Shown: positions 42,748 to 53,731 of the stretch, piece by piece
Layout of the letters: each line of letters opens with the position of its first letter
Position numbering within the stretch: position 1 is the first letter of the stretch
Assembly: GCA_003116975.1 (NCBI GenBank)
Contig: BGKB01000056.1
Coordinates: 1-64,000 of the forward strand
From: Aurantiochytrium sp. KH105
Lineage: Eukaryota; Sar; Bigyra; Thraustochytrida; Thraustochytriidae
Length of the DNA: 64,000 bases
Direction of reading: 5' to 3'
Program-made: the position numbers and the translations under genes
The notes under the pieces: generated by a model
Seen by the model: only the letters and a program-made list of their open reading frames with translations
What the model was told of the DNA's origin: nothing
The model's database searches: none

Positions 42748-43665
42748 CTTGTTCGCTCAATGGCTTGCAAGTTTGGCGGTCAAATTGAGGGTTGCGTGTG
42801 AGCACCAGGCCCGCCTCGACGCAACAATCAAGGACCGCGGGCAGCTGCACGGTCCGCGCGCGCGCGCCCGAGGAGCGCACGCGACACCTCCGAATATCTC
42901 TTGCCCTGTGCTATGCGCGTAGGCAGATGTCAACGCTGTACAAGCATGAGGTTGGAGACTCGGACTCTTGGACCGAGAGTCTCGCCGCATTTCAACGGAT
43001 CTCCTTTTTTTTAAACTTTTTTTTTTTAGGGCCTTGGGCCTAGGGCCTAATGTACTTTTTGGGGGACGTTGTCATGGGACGAGCCATCGTCGCTGGATGT
43101 GAGAGAGCGATCAAGCTGCCTTTGCTTGGCTGTGATTTGTCGTGCTTGCTTATGACGATGAACAGGAAATTCTTCTCGCAAAGAAAGACAAGTACCACTC
43201 ACAAAATAGTCAATTTGTTGATCCATGAAAGTTCTACTCTTTGTCTTTCGTTTTCGTGCCCTGGAAAATATGTGCACGCAACATGCATGAGAGCTGAGAA
43301 TGCTGGACACGAGTATTAACGCTATTTTCCGACCCGTAAATTTGAGCTGACTGCAACACGCCTACTTCAGATGCTAATCACCAAAAAGGAGAATTGAGAC
43401 AGCTTGCAAACTCTTCATTGCCTGCTCACTGATCTTTCTATCCGTGCAAAGGTCTAAGCTCTCCATGCGAGTTTGTTGAAGTTTATATGTTCGCAATGTT
43501 TTGATGGCACAATGACATGCAAGAGAGAGCACTGTAGCGAGAATTCCAACACAAAAGGCCAGAACACTGCATGACAATGACGCTAATTTTCTCACGGACG
43601 TAAAAGGAGGAGGAGGAGGAGGAGGAGGAGGAGGACGAGAAGAAGAGCGAAAAGAAGATGGACAC
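42748..43665. other. Intergenic region between CFAP69 and SDHAF1
   Basis: About 920 bases. It holds the upstream region of CFAP69 and the 3' UTR of SDHAF1. A GGA run lies at about 43607-43635. No further gene recognised. Confidence 0.5.
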
Positions 43666-43923
43666 TCAGCGCTTGATCTTGAAGACAGAGACGCGAGCGA
43701 CATCCGCGCTCTCGAGCTCCTCGATGCGTCGCGTGCCTTGTCGCAGCATAAACTCAATTGTGCGAAAGTCCTTGCGGTCAACATCGGCTGCGTCGCTTCT
43801 AAACTTTGTCTTGACGGTCTCAAAGTTCTTGAACGAGCTCGGACCGTCCTTTTTCCTCGCCACGCGCAGCGCCTTTCTGTAAAGATTCAGAACATCCTTT
43901 TGCAGGCCCGAGTGCCGCAGCAT
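43666..43923 (-). CDS. SDHAF1: Succinate dehydrogenase assembly factor 1 (LYR-motif protein)
   Basis: An 85-residue mitochondrial matrix protein that helps insert iron-sulphur clusters into the SdhB subunit of complex II. The start MLRHSGLQKDVLNLYRKALRVARKK closely follows the animal pattern ([22 protein letters not shown]), including the LYR motif (Leu14-Tyr15-Arg16). The middle has the conserved VKTKFRSDA...DRKDFRTIEFMLRQGTRRIEEL, matching the (V/A)-x-x-EFR and IEYLxRRGxRQLxLL pattern of the family. Length is typical. Other LYR proteins are less like it. Single exon. Confidence 0.93.
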   Translation of the reverse strand: MLRHSGLQKDVLNLYRKALRVARKKDGPSSFKNFETVKTKFRSDAADVDRKDFRTIEFMLRQGTRRIEELESADVARVSVFKIKR

Positions 43924-44969
43924 CTTGGCTTGGCAATGCTTCAGTTGTCCCCCTCGCGAGCGTCTCCGTTGTCCACTGCCCCTCTAGTTCGCGCTCTCCG
44001 TTCGTTTCGCTGAGCAGCAGCAGCACAGCAGTAGCAGCAGCTTCAGCTGCAGCTGGGCTTCTTTCGCTCCTCTTCTTGGTGTCTGCGCGTCCCGGGAGAC
44101 AACTCACACACACACACAGAGGGATACCTGGCAGACAAGCCTCCGCGCAAGCTTCCCGCCGCTCTTCTCTGTTTCGCCCGGCCTGTCCGTACTCGCCTTC
44201 TCCCCGCGCGCTCGTCCGCCAAAAGCCAAACAAACAAACACACTCTGCAGCAGCAGACAGCAAGCAGCAGACAGCAAGCGCTTCTAGCCGCTCCAGAACT
44301 TCTGTCTTCTCGAGAACCTGCGCAACCCCTCATGCCGCCCTCCTCCCCCGCTTCCATTGCGGGCACCCGGGGAACCCCCCTCTGCGCTCTCCGCCCCTTG
44401 ACTGCTTGCTCTTCCCCTCTTTCCTCCCTCGTTCCCTCCTCTCGTGCCTGCTTTCCTTCCGCCTCCCGGCCTGGGACGGACGCCGCCGCCCCGCCTCGCG
44501 CGGCGCGGGCGGGGCGGCCGCGGCGTGCGGCGCGGGAGGCAGGCAGGCAGGGAGGGAGGGCGGGCGGCCGCGAGGAGCGAGGGCCGACAGGGCCGGCGGC
44601 CGCGGCGTGCAGGCGCGCGGCCGCGGCGGGCGGCGGGACGGCGGCGCGAGCGGCCAGTCCAAGACGCGTCCAGCCGGGAGGAGGCAGGGAGAGAGAGACA
44701 GACAGACAGACGCACGGGCCGGGCGGAGGAGAAGACAGACCCTGTTGCGCGCGGGCGCGGCGGCAGAGCGCGGGGCGCGGCAGAGCGGCGGGCGCGGCAG
44801 AGCGCGGCGCGGCTGCTGCGGCGGACGCTGGCCGGCGCGGGAGGGAGGAGGGAGGAGGGAGGAGGGAGGGAGCGCGGGAAAGGGCGGACGCGAGATTTGA
44901 ATCGATTCGAGCGCAATCGTCGACCGGCGGGAGGGCGGGGAGAAGCACGGACGCGCGCACGCAGACACG
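43924..44969. other. GC-rich upstream region shared by SDHAF1 and the F-box gene
   Basis: About 1.05 kb between divergent genes. It is strongly GC-rich with runs of GCG/CGG, GGGA and GACA. The open frames on both strands are low complexity. No gene supported. Confidence 0.5.
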
Positions 44970-45766
44970 ATGCTGGACCACCTTATGCCGTGCATCTTGA
45001 ACGAGATGCTCGAGTTCCTCGGCGAGGAAGACCTTGTGCGGTACGTTGACCTGAACTCACTCTTCTTTCTTTCCTTCTTCCTCTCTTTCTCTGCCTCTCT
45101 CTCTTTTGCTTAGAACAAACGACTGACAAATTGACGAGGGGAACGCTGCACAGACTGGGCATGTGCTGCACGCGGATGTACATTGACGTCATCAGGGAGG
45201 AACCGCTGTGGGCACGTCGCTGCGCCAAGCTCTGGCGCAACAAGGTCTCCATCCCGCCGACCTTGTTGACGCGGCCGGACATCCGCAGCTTCTTTTGGTC
45301 GCGTCTTGCAGCCAAAGACGTCTCGGCGGTCCACCTCGAGCACATTCTCACATCAACCTGCTTCCATATGCGCTTTGCACAGGGCACGGCTCAGCTGTAT
45401 GGCTTCGAAGACGAAACCGGAAGACCCGTGCCCATGTTTCGGAAATTCGCCCCGGGAGGACGCTACTTGCGGTACCCCGAGGCGCACGATCGCGCCTCGA
45501 ACTGCTGGGCCCTGAGCCCAGTCAAAGACCCTGTCGAGCACCACGAGGAAATGTACGGACCTCTTTTGCCTGGCCACACGCTCAAGTGGAGCTTCAGCGC
45601 CGACGGCAAAAGCGTGGCGCTTGCCAACCTTCCGCCGCTGCGGGTGTCGCGTCGCGAAGACAATTGGGCTTGGAGACTCGAAAATGAGTTCCTCGTTTAC
45701 GAGACATGCTCTGCGGAAACTGTCAATGATCCCCACCGCCTCGATGTCTCGTTCACAGCCATGTGA
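44970..45766 (+). CDS. F-box protein (two exons)
   Basis: Likely substrate-recognition subunit of an SCF ubiquitin ligase. Exon 1 is 44970-45040 and exon 2 45154-45766; the intron (45041-45153, GTACGT...CACAG) joins CG to A and gives 227 residues. Across the junction the protein reads LPxx-type F-box helix sequence: LMPCILNEMLEFLGEEDLVR|LGMCCTRMYIDVIREEPLWARRCAKLW, i.e. the usual (L/I)-x-E-(I/M)-L-x-(F/Y)-L pattern, then the DL-x-x-L-G-x-C-x-R-(M)-(Y) pattern and LW. A CTGAC branch-site-like motif lies about 27 bases before the acceptor. The remaining ~180 residues, with several Trp and aromatic residues, form an unrecognised substrate domain. Neither exon alone would show the F-box. Confidence 0.88.
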
Positions 45767-46696
45767 GACTTGCACCTTTTGTGGCATTCTACCTTTTTTG
45801 ACTCTCGCTGCCGCGGGAGTGGAGGACGGGATGAGCGCTACGCATTGCGCCTTTCTGTGCCTCTCCTTTTCTCTATTTTACTCTCGAAAGCTTGCTGCGA
45901 GCAGCAGCAGCATCAGCAGGCTTTCCCTTCCTTATTTTTGGCCATCTCACATGTTTTGCCTTCTTGGCCTTCGCCTTCGCACATGTTGATACAAGTAAAA
46001 GAGCGGACTTCATATCGCTCACGGCGTCGCAATTATCTCGACTGTCTTATACCAAATTTACATACAAAGCATTTGACTTTTCCAGTCTTGTGTCATCATG
46101 TGCAGAGTTGAGGATTTCGTGACACAAGAAGCTGCCTGGCTACCTGGCTGTTGCCGAGCACGCCATCAACGTTTGCCAGAAATCGACATTCGGAATCGTT
46201 GGCAGCTTTACAATTGCTCGTTCTCACGCCGCATTGTCGAGAATTCTGGTCTCGTCGTCTGCCAGTCCTTCGTCTGCAGCACTGAGACTACAATGAAGGA
46301 GAGAAAAAGAAGAAAAAGAAGAAAAAGAAAAAAGGCCGAAAAGGCCACCAAAGAACAACAAAGCAAAGCAAAGAAAAAGAAGAAGAAGAAAGCGAGAGCG
46401 CAACAAACCCAGAAGCTGAGCGTGTTCGCTCGAACCCCTCGCGAGAGCGCCAACGAGAGCGCGACGGGCACAGGGAGGTGCGAGGAGGGCGCAAAGAAAC
46501 GGGTGGGCTAGCGCACAGGCAAGCAAAGAAAAAACCGCTAACTACGTCGCGCTCGACGTCTCTCTCTCGCAGGAGAAGGGAGGAGGATCAAAGCAGCCCA
46601 CTCGCGCGCGCCCAAGGAGCGGCCCGGCGACAGACAACACACAGGCTCGACGAGACGAGGTAAGCCGAGACAAGTCGCGACACAGCATTCGCGAGA
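45767..46696. other. Intergenic region before the UBX gene
   Basis: About 930 bases, including an AAG/AGA-rich purine stretch (about 46300-46400). A frame at 46098 on the plus strand codes mostly Lys and Arg and has no domain. No gene supported. Confidence 0.5.
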
Positions 46697-48001
46697 ATGA
46701 GCTCGTCGTCTTCTTCGTCCTCGTCCTCTTCGTCAGCAACAGGAAAAGGCCGACAACAGCGACCACGGAGACAAGGGGAAAACGCCGCCGCTGTCGTTGA
46801 CCTTGTCGATGACGACGACATTCAGGTTGTTGGCGCTGACGCCCAAGTATCAAAGTCGTCAACCTCGCGAAAACGCACGCGAGGATCGGGTGATCGCGCC
46901 GACCGCGTACGCTCATCGAGGTCTGCAACCACGCAGGGGCTCAACGCCGAGGCCATTGCGGACGAAACCGATTCAGGTCCGTCGCGCAAGAAATCACGAA
47001 AGCGAAAGGCCAAGAGCGTTCGTAGGCAATCTTCGAAACGTTGTCGACCAGCAAAAGAGAAAAGACGTTCGTCAAGGTACAATGATTATGACGACGACGA
47101 CGACGAGGACGAGGACTGGCGAGGTGATGATGACTTTATTGTCCCGGACGACGATGGCGGCGAGCAAGCCCGGCTGGCACGGGCGGTCATGGAAAGCATG
47201 AGAGATGCAATGCCCCATGGTCTTGCGTTTGATCCCTCGCAACAGTCAAGACATGGAGGACATGATCTGCCGATGAGCCCGAACGAGGCTTTTGAGGCAG
47301 ATATGAAAAAAGCCATTGCTCAATCAAAGAGCGATGAGGCCGCCAAAATTCGCGAGGAACAAAACAGAGAATTTGAGCAATCATTAGCAGCGGATCGCGC
47401 CAAGGAAGAAGCGAAACGACGCGAAATGCAAGAGAAAAACCGTGTCGAGCTCGAGCGCGAAAAGGCCAAGCAAGCCCGTCAGAAAGCGAGGGACGAGCGC
47501 ATTGCTCTTTTGGAGTCGTGGAAAACATCCTTACCCCCAGAACCTGCATCGAGTGCACCTCAAGCCATTCATCTCGCTCTCTTGGTTCCTGCGGGCAGGT
47601 TCAAGCGTAGTTTTGACGAGGATGCCACCTTGTTCGACCTTATGCGCTGGGTTGCCATTACTGATCCGCGGTGCCACTTTGCGCCGAGCTTCGAGATCGT
47701 TGTGCCGCCGAATCGCCGCCTCTCATCGAATATGGCTGCCGACGAGATGAAGAAGCAAACCCTCAAGGCACTTGGTCTACGCCGCGACGGGATCCGCGTG
47801 ACAGTTGAGGAAGAGGACGACGAAGAGGAAGGAAAAGAAAACGGAAAAGAAACAGAAAAAGAAAACAAAGAAGAAAAAGATCGAGCAAATGGCCTGAACG
47901 GACACAGATTAGACGACAGAACTGATCGAGAAACGAAAAGTGGACAAACTCGTGCGATAAAGCCTGGCACTCACGATGACGAGGTCGAGGAAATACTTTA
48001 G
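46697..48001 (+). CDS. UBX-domain protein with UIM and SUMO-binding-like motif
   Basis: A 434-residue adaptor, probably for the AAA ATPase p97/CDC48. A Ser run is followed by VVDLVDDDDIQVV, which has the hydrophobic-plus-acidic form of a SUMO-interacting motif. After basic and acidic stretches, residues about 200-213 fit a ubiquitin-interacting motif (MKKAIAQSKSDE: hydrophobic-xx-A-hydrophobic-xx-S-xxx-E). A charged coiled coil (about 216-272) precedes a UBX fold (about 290-376: IHLALLVPAGRFKRSFDEDATLFDLMRWV...FEIVVPPNRRLSS...TLKALGL). The coiled coil followed by UBX is the layout of FAF1/FAF2-type proteins. The tail is Glu/Lys-rich. A role in extracting ubiquitin- or SUMO-marked proteins is inference. 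No UBA or UAS domain is seen. Confidence 0.85.
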   Translation: MSSSSSSSSSSSSATGKGRQQRPRRQGENAAAVVDLVDDDDIQVVGADAQVSKSSTSRKRTRGSGDRADRVRSSRSATTQGLNAEAIADETDSGPSRKKSRKRKAKSVRRQSSKRCRPAKEKRRSSRYNDYDDDDDEDEDWRGDDDFIVPDDDGGEQARLARAVMESMRDAMPHGLAFDPSQQSRHGGHDLPMSPNEAFEADMKKAIAQSKSDEAAKIREEQNREFEQSLAADRAKEEAKRREMQEKNRVELEREKAKQARQKARDERIALLESWKTSLPPEPASSAPQAIHLALLVPAGRFKRSFDEDATLFDLMRWVAITDPRCHFAPSFEIVVPPNRRLSSNMAADEMKKQTLKALGLRRDGIRVTVEEEDDEEEGKENGKETEKENKEEKDRANGLNGHRLDDRTDRETKSGQTRAIKPGTHDDEVEEIL

Positions 48002-48226
48002 AGAAACAAATGGAGCACGTGCATGCATGTGAAGGCGACACGTATTTCTCACACCACCATGATAGGCTACGGCATTCGTGCTTTTGCGTTAGACCTGCAC
48101 AAAAGTATCCGGTGGCCTTTGTCATTCGCCGCGGAGGGGGGGGGGAGGGAGGAGGAAGGGGAGGGGCTTAAAAGATATATAAAAATGAAACATCACTTGT
48201 CGCATGTGGAATGTATAAAATAAGCA

Positions 48227-49610
48227 TCAGACTTGTGTGAGAGCGTGTTCCTTCTCGAGGCTATCTCCATTTGCTGGCTGCACATGGCTCGACGCGAGCT
48301 GGCTGCGCAAGCGCTTACACTCCGCTTCGAGTTCCTCGTTGACGGCACGAGCTCTCTCCAGCTGATCCTCCAGCGCAGCACTCGAACGAACCCCATCCGA
48401 CGTGCTATTATGGCTCGACTTGCGTATCGAATCTGCCATTTCATCCGCTGACTTGCCCTTGTGCCGCGCTTGCGAGCGGATTTTAGGAATGAAGATTAAT
48501 CCAAGCACAGCAAGGTCTGTAAGAAAGATGATGCCAGAGAGACAAAGAAAACGCGCGAGCGGGTCGCTTCCCACTGCGAACAAAAGGGGAATACCGAGCA
48601 CGAGGAGCTGCAGCGAAGTGTATAGAATTATGAGCAGATATCGGCGTTCCAAAAACTGCGCGCTCACGTTGCGCACCTTGTACAACATGACATGACCGCC
48701 AATGAGAATGGAGACGTGGACCACTGCGAGAGCTGCCACAAAGCCGCCCGGATATTCCGACGAGCACATTCCCGAAGACACCTCAAGAACCACGCCTGGG
48801 GTGTTTTGGATCGTCACCGAGACAGCCTCGCCACGAGCCCAGTGAAGCGGATCTACAGCCGTCCACACACTGAGAATAAGGATGTCGACACAGAGCACCG
48901 CCGCAATGGATATGGAAAGGTCCAGATTGGTGATGCGTAACCTCTTCATGCGCTTGTTATTGACGATCTTGCCGAGTCGCCAGGACTTGGCAAAGAGTGA
49001 TGAAAACGAGAGTGTCCAGCCAATGCAGTAGAGCCAGGGAGCAATCAAGCATGCCGCGCTTGCTCGAGAATCGTCCTCATTGGCCTCTGCGTCCACTGCA
49101 AGAGGTAGAATCGTCGACGTCGAGATGGCACATCCAATCGCAACAAGGTAAAGAAAAAAGGGCTGGGAAAGCTGTACAACAGGCTCCTTGCGGTGACGGA
49201 AAACCCAGGTGGCAAAACCGGCCGCCAACAGCCAATTAATTGCCACGAGGGTGTAGCCCAGGCCGCGGACCCAAGAGTCGAGCGTGCCGTCGCTTACGCT
49301 GATACATACGTCGCGCGCTTCAGCAGGTGTGCTCAGAGCTGGACACACTTTGCAAGCTTGCCCGTCGCTGCTAAAGGTATCGCCCTCGCAGAGAAAGCAT
49401 TTCGAGCACAGAAAGCACCCATCGTCCAGTATACGCGACGATGACTTAGACTGACCCGCTGCGCACGCCTGCGCGAGAGGCACCGGAAACTCGATCGAAG
49501 CTGTGGCCGCCTCGCTTGGCGAAATGCAAGTATCTTCAAAGGTGACGTTCCCGGAAGAAGCGTTTCGAGCGTTCAATGGTACGAGCTCAATCTCTGCTGC
49601 AACGGGCGCA

Positions 49611-49672
<62 letters not shown>

Positions 49673-51112
49673 CGACGACGACGACAGCAAAGTAGTACTG
49701 GCAGGCAGGACCTGCACGCCAGCAGCATCGCGACCCACATTGCGCTTGAGGTCGTTGAAGGCAACGCGACCGTAGATTGTCGCAACCACGAGCGACTCGA
49801 GGGAGCGACGTAGTCGCTCATATTCGGAGCGCATGACCTCGCGCACATCGGGACTGTCAAAGTCTGCAAAGGCACGCTTTAAATGCTGCATGAACACGTA
49901 GGGGATCGTGTACGAGGCAACCGTGTCGTAAGACGGTGTGTAATTAAAGGCCGCGGCATTAAATGCCTGCAGGTCTGCTCCATCCGCAAAGAACTCGTCA
50001 TCATACGGGAACTGGCGATGCCATTGACCTGCGCCGAGCAAATACTTGGACCGGCCCTGCAGCCGATTCAGCCCCCACGCCTGGGTGGTTATCGTCATCC
50101 ACACTGCACTGGGCTCGCACTCGTTTTTCTCCCAATAGTCGAGCATCGCGTTCGCTTCAATGTCTGCGGAGACGCATAAAAAGTAAACTGTGGCTTCGGA
50201 ATCGCAAATCTCTTGAGCGAGTGTTTGCGCAAAGGCCGCGTCCTCGCCGTCGGGAAGCCCATTGGAATTGCTGTCCTCTTGCGGGTTGTACATGTTGTAG
50301 TACGTCACCTCGAGGCCGATATCTGGAGTCGCTGCATAGCTTGCGGCCCCTGCACAGGTTGTATTGTAATAGTTGCTGCGATCGCGGCCGGCGACGGCAA
50401 TCTTGGTGCCCGGCGTGGCGAAGCTCACCTGGCGAATTGCGTCAAAAGAGTATTCATTGCTTGGCACGTGGATGCCGAACAGCAGAGGGTTGCTAAAGTT
50501 TTCGTAGTACTCGTTGTACCCGACCTGGGCCATGAGGATGCGCTGGTCCTGATCGCCCTCGTAGGCGCTTGCAGCCTCGCAGGTCCCGATGATGAAGGCG
50601 ATGTCGAGCGTTGCGAGAGAAGAATTCAGTAACGCCCTGTGCGTGGCCTCATACTCGGGCTCCATCGTTGATCGACCCGCGATGATGGACAGGAGACGAA
50701 AGTGAACCTTGGTCTTGTCGCCGTAGCCCACCTCGAAGCCTGACGCGTTGTTGATTTTCCTCACGGCGGTGAGGGCGCCATCCCGATGGTCTGCGCAGGT
50801 CCCTGGCGTGATTTGTAGCAAGAGGATTTCCACGCTGTCGAGCTCCTCTGCGTTCTCGAGCGTCTCATTGTACAGCACGCAAGGCTCGACGGTCTCCGCG
50901 GTCTCCCTGAGCTCGCCGCTGGTGAACGCGCAGGCCGTCAGGTTCCCCACCTCCGGCACAGCAGCCGCGGCCGCGCTCGCCGCCAGCAGCAGTCGAGCCA
51001 GCACCAGCGCCAGCGAGCACGCCCGCAACCGCGCCCGCGAGCTCCGCGCCGAGCGCGCCGCGCAGGCCGAGGCCCCCGCTGGCCGCGGCGGGCGCGCCTC
51101 GCTCAGGCCCAT
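48227..51112 (-). CDS. Class C (GABA-B-like) seven-helix receptor
   Basis: A 961-residue receptor. The N-terminus has a signal peptide (LALVLARLLLAASAAAAA). Residues about 60-450 form a periplasmic-binding-protein-like (ANF receptor) ligand domain, seen in EILLLQITPGTCADHRDG, FIIGTCEAASAYEGDQDQ and the later AVWMTITTQAWGLNR. A poly-Ala run (GCA/GCT repeat at 49617-49670) and a short Cys-rich link (CFLCSKCFLCEGDTFSSDGQACKVC) follow. Seven hydrophobic helices occupy about 615-880, of the 7TM_3 class. The cytosolic tail ends with a heptad-patterned stretch (ALEDQLERARAVNEELEAECKRL), like the coiled coil by which GABA-B subunits pair. The start at 51112 is the first ATG before the signal peptide; the frame is open further upstream but low in complexity. 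The ligand is unknown. Single exon. Confidence 0.9.
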
Positions 51113-51607
51113 GTAATCGAAATCTTGGTCTCGTCTCGCCCGTCTCGTCTCGTCTCTCTTCTGCGTCGCGCTTCTGCCCTCGATCCCTTCGCTCGTCCCT
51201 GCCTCTCCTGCCTGCCTGCCTCCGCGCGAGCGACCGGCCGAGGGACGCGTGCGGCGCGGCCAGCGCTCGGCCGCGGCCACGACGCGGGTCTCCCTCCTCC
51301 CTCCCTCCCTTCTTCCCGCACGCCGCGGGTCCCTGCCGCCTGCCTGACCCGCAAGCCGACGCGGGCGAGGCGAGGCGCGCTCACCGGCGGGCTCTGCACT
51401 GGCGCCTGGATGACAGGGGGGACGCACTCTGCACGGCAGACAGACAACAGGCAGGCAGACGGAGGGCGCGTGAAGCAGGCCCGACGCGAAGAAAGAAGGC
51501 GACGCTTCCTCCTTGCTACCTACCGCCACGCTAACTGTAACCTTGGCGGGTACGTAGTGCGCCTCAGCGGCGGCTTGACTTGGCGTGGCTTGGCTTCGCG
51601 TCGCAGG

Positions 51608-51639
<32 letters not shown>

Positions 51640-52263
51640 TGCGACTGCGACTGCGAATGTGGCAGCGCGGCAAGACCGAAGAGCTGCTTCGCGCGTTGCT
51701 GCGCTGCGCGGTGTTGAGTTGTGCTCTGCGCCAGCTAGCTATAGCTAGCCAGAAAAAAAGGTAAGGCGAGCTGTGGCAGTGGCTGGCAGACTCCGGGCTT
51801 TGCTAGCGAGCTAGATAGCTTCCTCCTCGCAGCAGCCGCCAGGAACAACAGCCAGCTTTGCTTGGCGCTGCTTGGCGCTGCTACGATCTGCTGCTGCACG
51901 GTCGCAGAGACGAGGCGCGAGGAGACGAGGCGCGAGGCCACGGCAGGTCGATGCACGCGACAGCGACGCGGAGCGAGGCGCGCGTCACAGACACCGCACG
52001 AGGAGGCGCCGCACGAGACCGACATGATGCTGAGCGAGGCCAGGCCAGGCCAGGTCAGACGAGGCACCCGCACACGCGCAGTCACAGTCAAGCTGGATGC
52101 ACAGTGTGCGTCGCAGAGGAGTGGAGATCTCGCGCGCCTCCAAATGCAGGGCGTTGCGGCTGAACCGAGATGCCTGGTCTTCGCGCTCTCGGTCGAGGCA
52201 GGCTGCAGCAGCAGCTGCACGCACGCACCGCGACAGATTGCAGGGCGAGCCTGGTTGGCCTTG

Positions 52264-52299
<36 letters not shown>

Positions 52300-52781
52300 T
52301 AGGTCGCCTTTGTCGTTCGTCACGGAAGCTCGCTCTTTCACGACAGGAAAGATGACCGAGAACAAACAAAATTAAAGAAAGGAATGCGTGGTGGGTGGGT
52401 GAGGTGACTCGTGTCGACGCTTCAGAGTTAGCCTGCTCCTCCGTCATTGCCCGACTTGCCTCACACTGTGCGTGCGCGTGGCACGTAGTATTGTGAACGG
52501 CTCCGCTCAGTAGGACGACTGCCAGCGCGGTGATCTTCTGCTTCATGGACCGGGGGCCATCAAAAAGGGAAAACATCTTGCCAAGTCGATTTTAATCAAA
52601 AAAAAAAAACATGTGTAAGACAGCATAGGCTTGATTCTCGTTGGCGCTTTTGGCGCAAGACGTCCGCAGAACCTCTGCTTTTTCTTTCATATAATCCATG
52701 TTCACAATTGAGAAACAGAAAATACAGTCTTCCTTGTGGCAAGAAGAGCATGATTGACTTGTCCATATTAGAATGAGCCCG
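51113..52781. other. GC-rich upstream region of the receptor gene
   Basis: About 1.67 kb. It contains GACAGC-type repeats (about 51610-51655), a CAGG run (52263-52300) and other simple repeats. Open frames are low complexity. No gene supported. Confidence 0.5.
52263..52300. repeat. CAGG tetranucleotide run
   Basis: About nine CAGG units, in the region between the receptor and the TspO-like gene. Confidence 0.85.
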
Positions 52782-53731
52782 TCATTGCGAAGAAGAAAGG
52801 CTCGAGTAAGTGCCATTCTTGACCGATTCGTCGTGCATCCAGCTAAGTATCACACCGAGAATGGCAGCAAGCGTGACGGCAACGCAGCCAGAAATAGCCA
52901 TGGTGTCGAGTTCGGTGCTGATGGGCAGCGGCGAAGAGCCTTGCGATGACTGATTGCGGTGAATGCCAAGCAACGCCCAAATGCAAACACCCGCAAAATA
53001 GAGGTCCATGCGCATGACGGCCAACACCACAGTCAAAAGCGTCACGAAGCCGACGACAGCAATGGCAAAGTCGGCGCTACCGATTTGAGTCGTGGACTGG
53101 CTGGAGGGGTCATAGAGCGTGTTGGCAAGATTGAGCACAGCCGCCAAGGTCACCCAGCAAAGATTGGCCGAGACAGCGCCGAAGAGCGTTGCCTTGGTGA
53201 AGAAGGATACATCACTGCGCGTGTAGTCCACGTTGAGCAGCGTGTGCACATTGTAAAGCGAGTAAAAGGTCACAAAGAGAATCACGACGGCAAGCCAGTA
53301 CGAGAATCCGTGGGATGCGGCGCCATTCGCCACAAGCCATGCTCCGGAGAAAATGTAGTCTGCGCACATTGCAGCGAGATCCCAGAGTTAGTTTGCGTGT
53401 TCCCTCTCATGAATCAAGGGTGAATCCAAGAGCAAGAGGCTCTCGTATTGCTCCCCACTTTTCTCCGATCAATCAACGTACTAACAACCAGCCACACACG
53501 CGCATGCTCCATGCCATCGACATTGTAGCCATAAAAGAGCTCGTAACCCACGACGGTGGCATGCAGCGCATAGATCATGCTCCACACGGAAAAGGTTCGG
53601 TCGTCCGGCTGCACGTACGAGTACGAGGCGCCCTTGGTCGTCCCATCGCTGTACATTGCAAACGCGAAGCCCGCCAGACCAAACTGCGCCACAAAGGCCA
53701 GCGCCAGTGCTGCTGCGCTCACCGGCGCCAT
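52782..53731 (-). CDS. TspO/MBR-like polytopic membrane protein (two exons)
   Basis: A 275-residue protein with about seven or eight hydrophobic helices. Exon 1 is 53482-53731 and exon 2 is 52782-53359; the intron 53360-53481 (122 bases) has donor GTACGT, a CTAAC branch-site-like motif and acceptor GCGCAG. The join makes one codon AAC and reads ARVWLVVNYIFSGAWLVANG. The motif FSVWSMIYALHATVVGYELF resembles the F-x-(I/V)-W-x-x-I-Y element of tryptophan-rich TspO/MBR-like proteins, of which larger multi-helix versions exist. Such proteins bind porphyrins or sterols in some organisms; the role here is unknown. The family call is moderate. It is divergent from Prp5, with about 480 bases between them. 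Confidence 0.7.

Noticed and set aside
44043-44981. Long open frames on both strands in the GC-rich region before the F-box gene
   Set aside because: Arg/Ala/Pro/Gly low complexity on both strands, as expected from GC-rich simple repeats.
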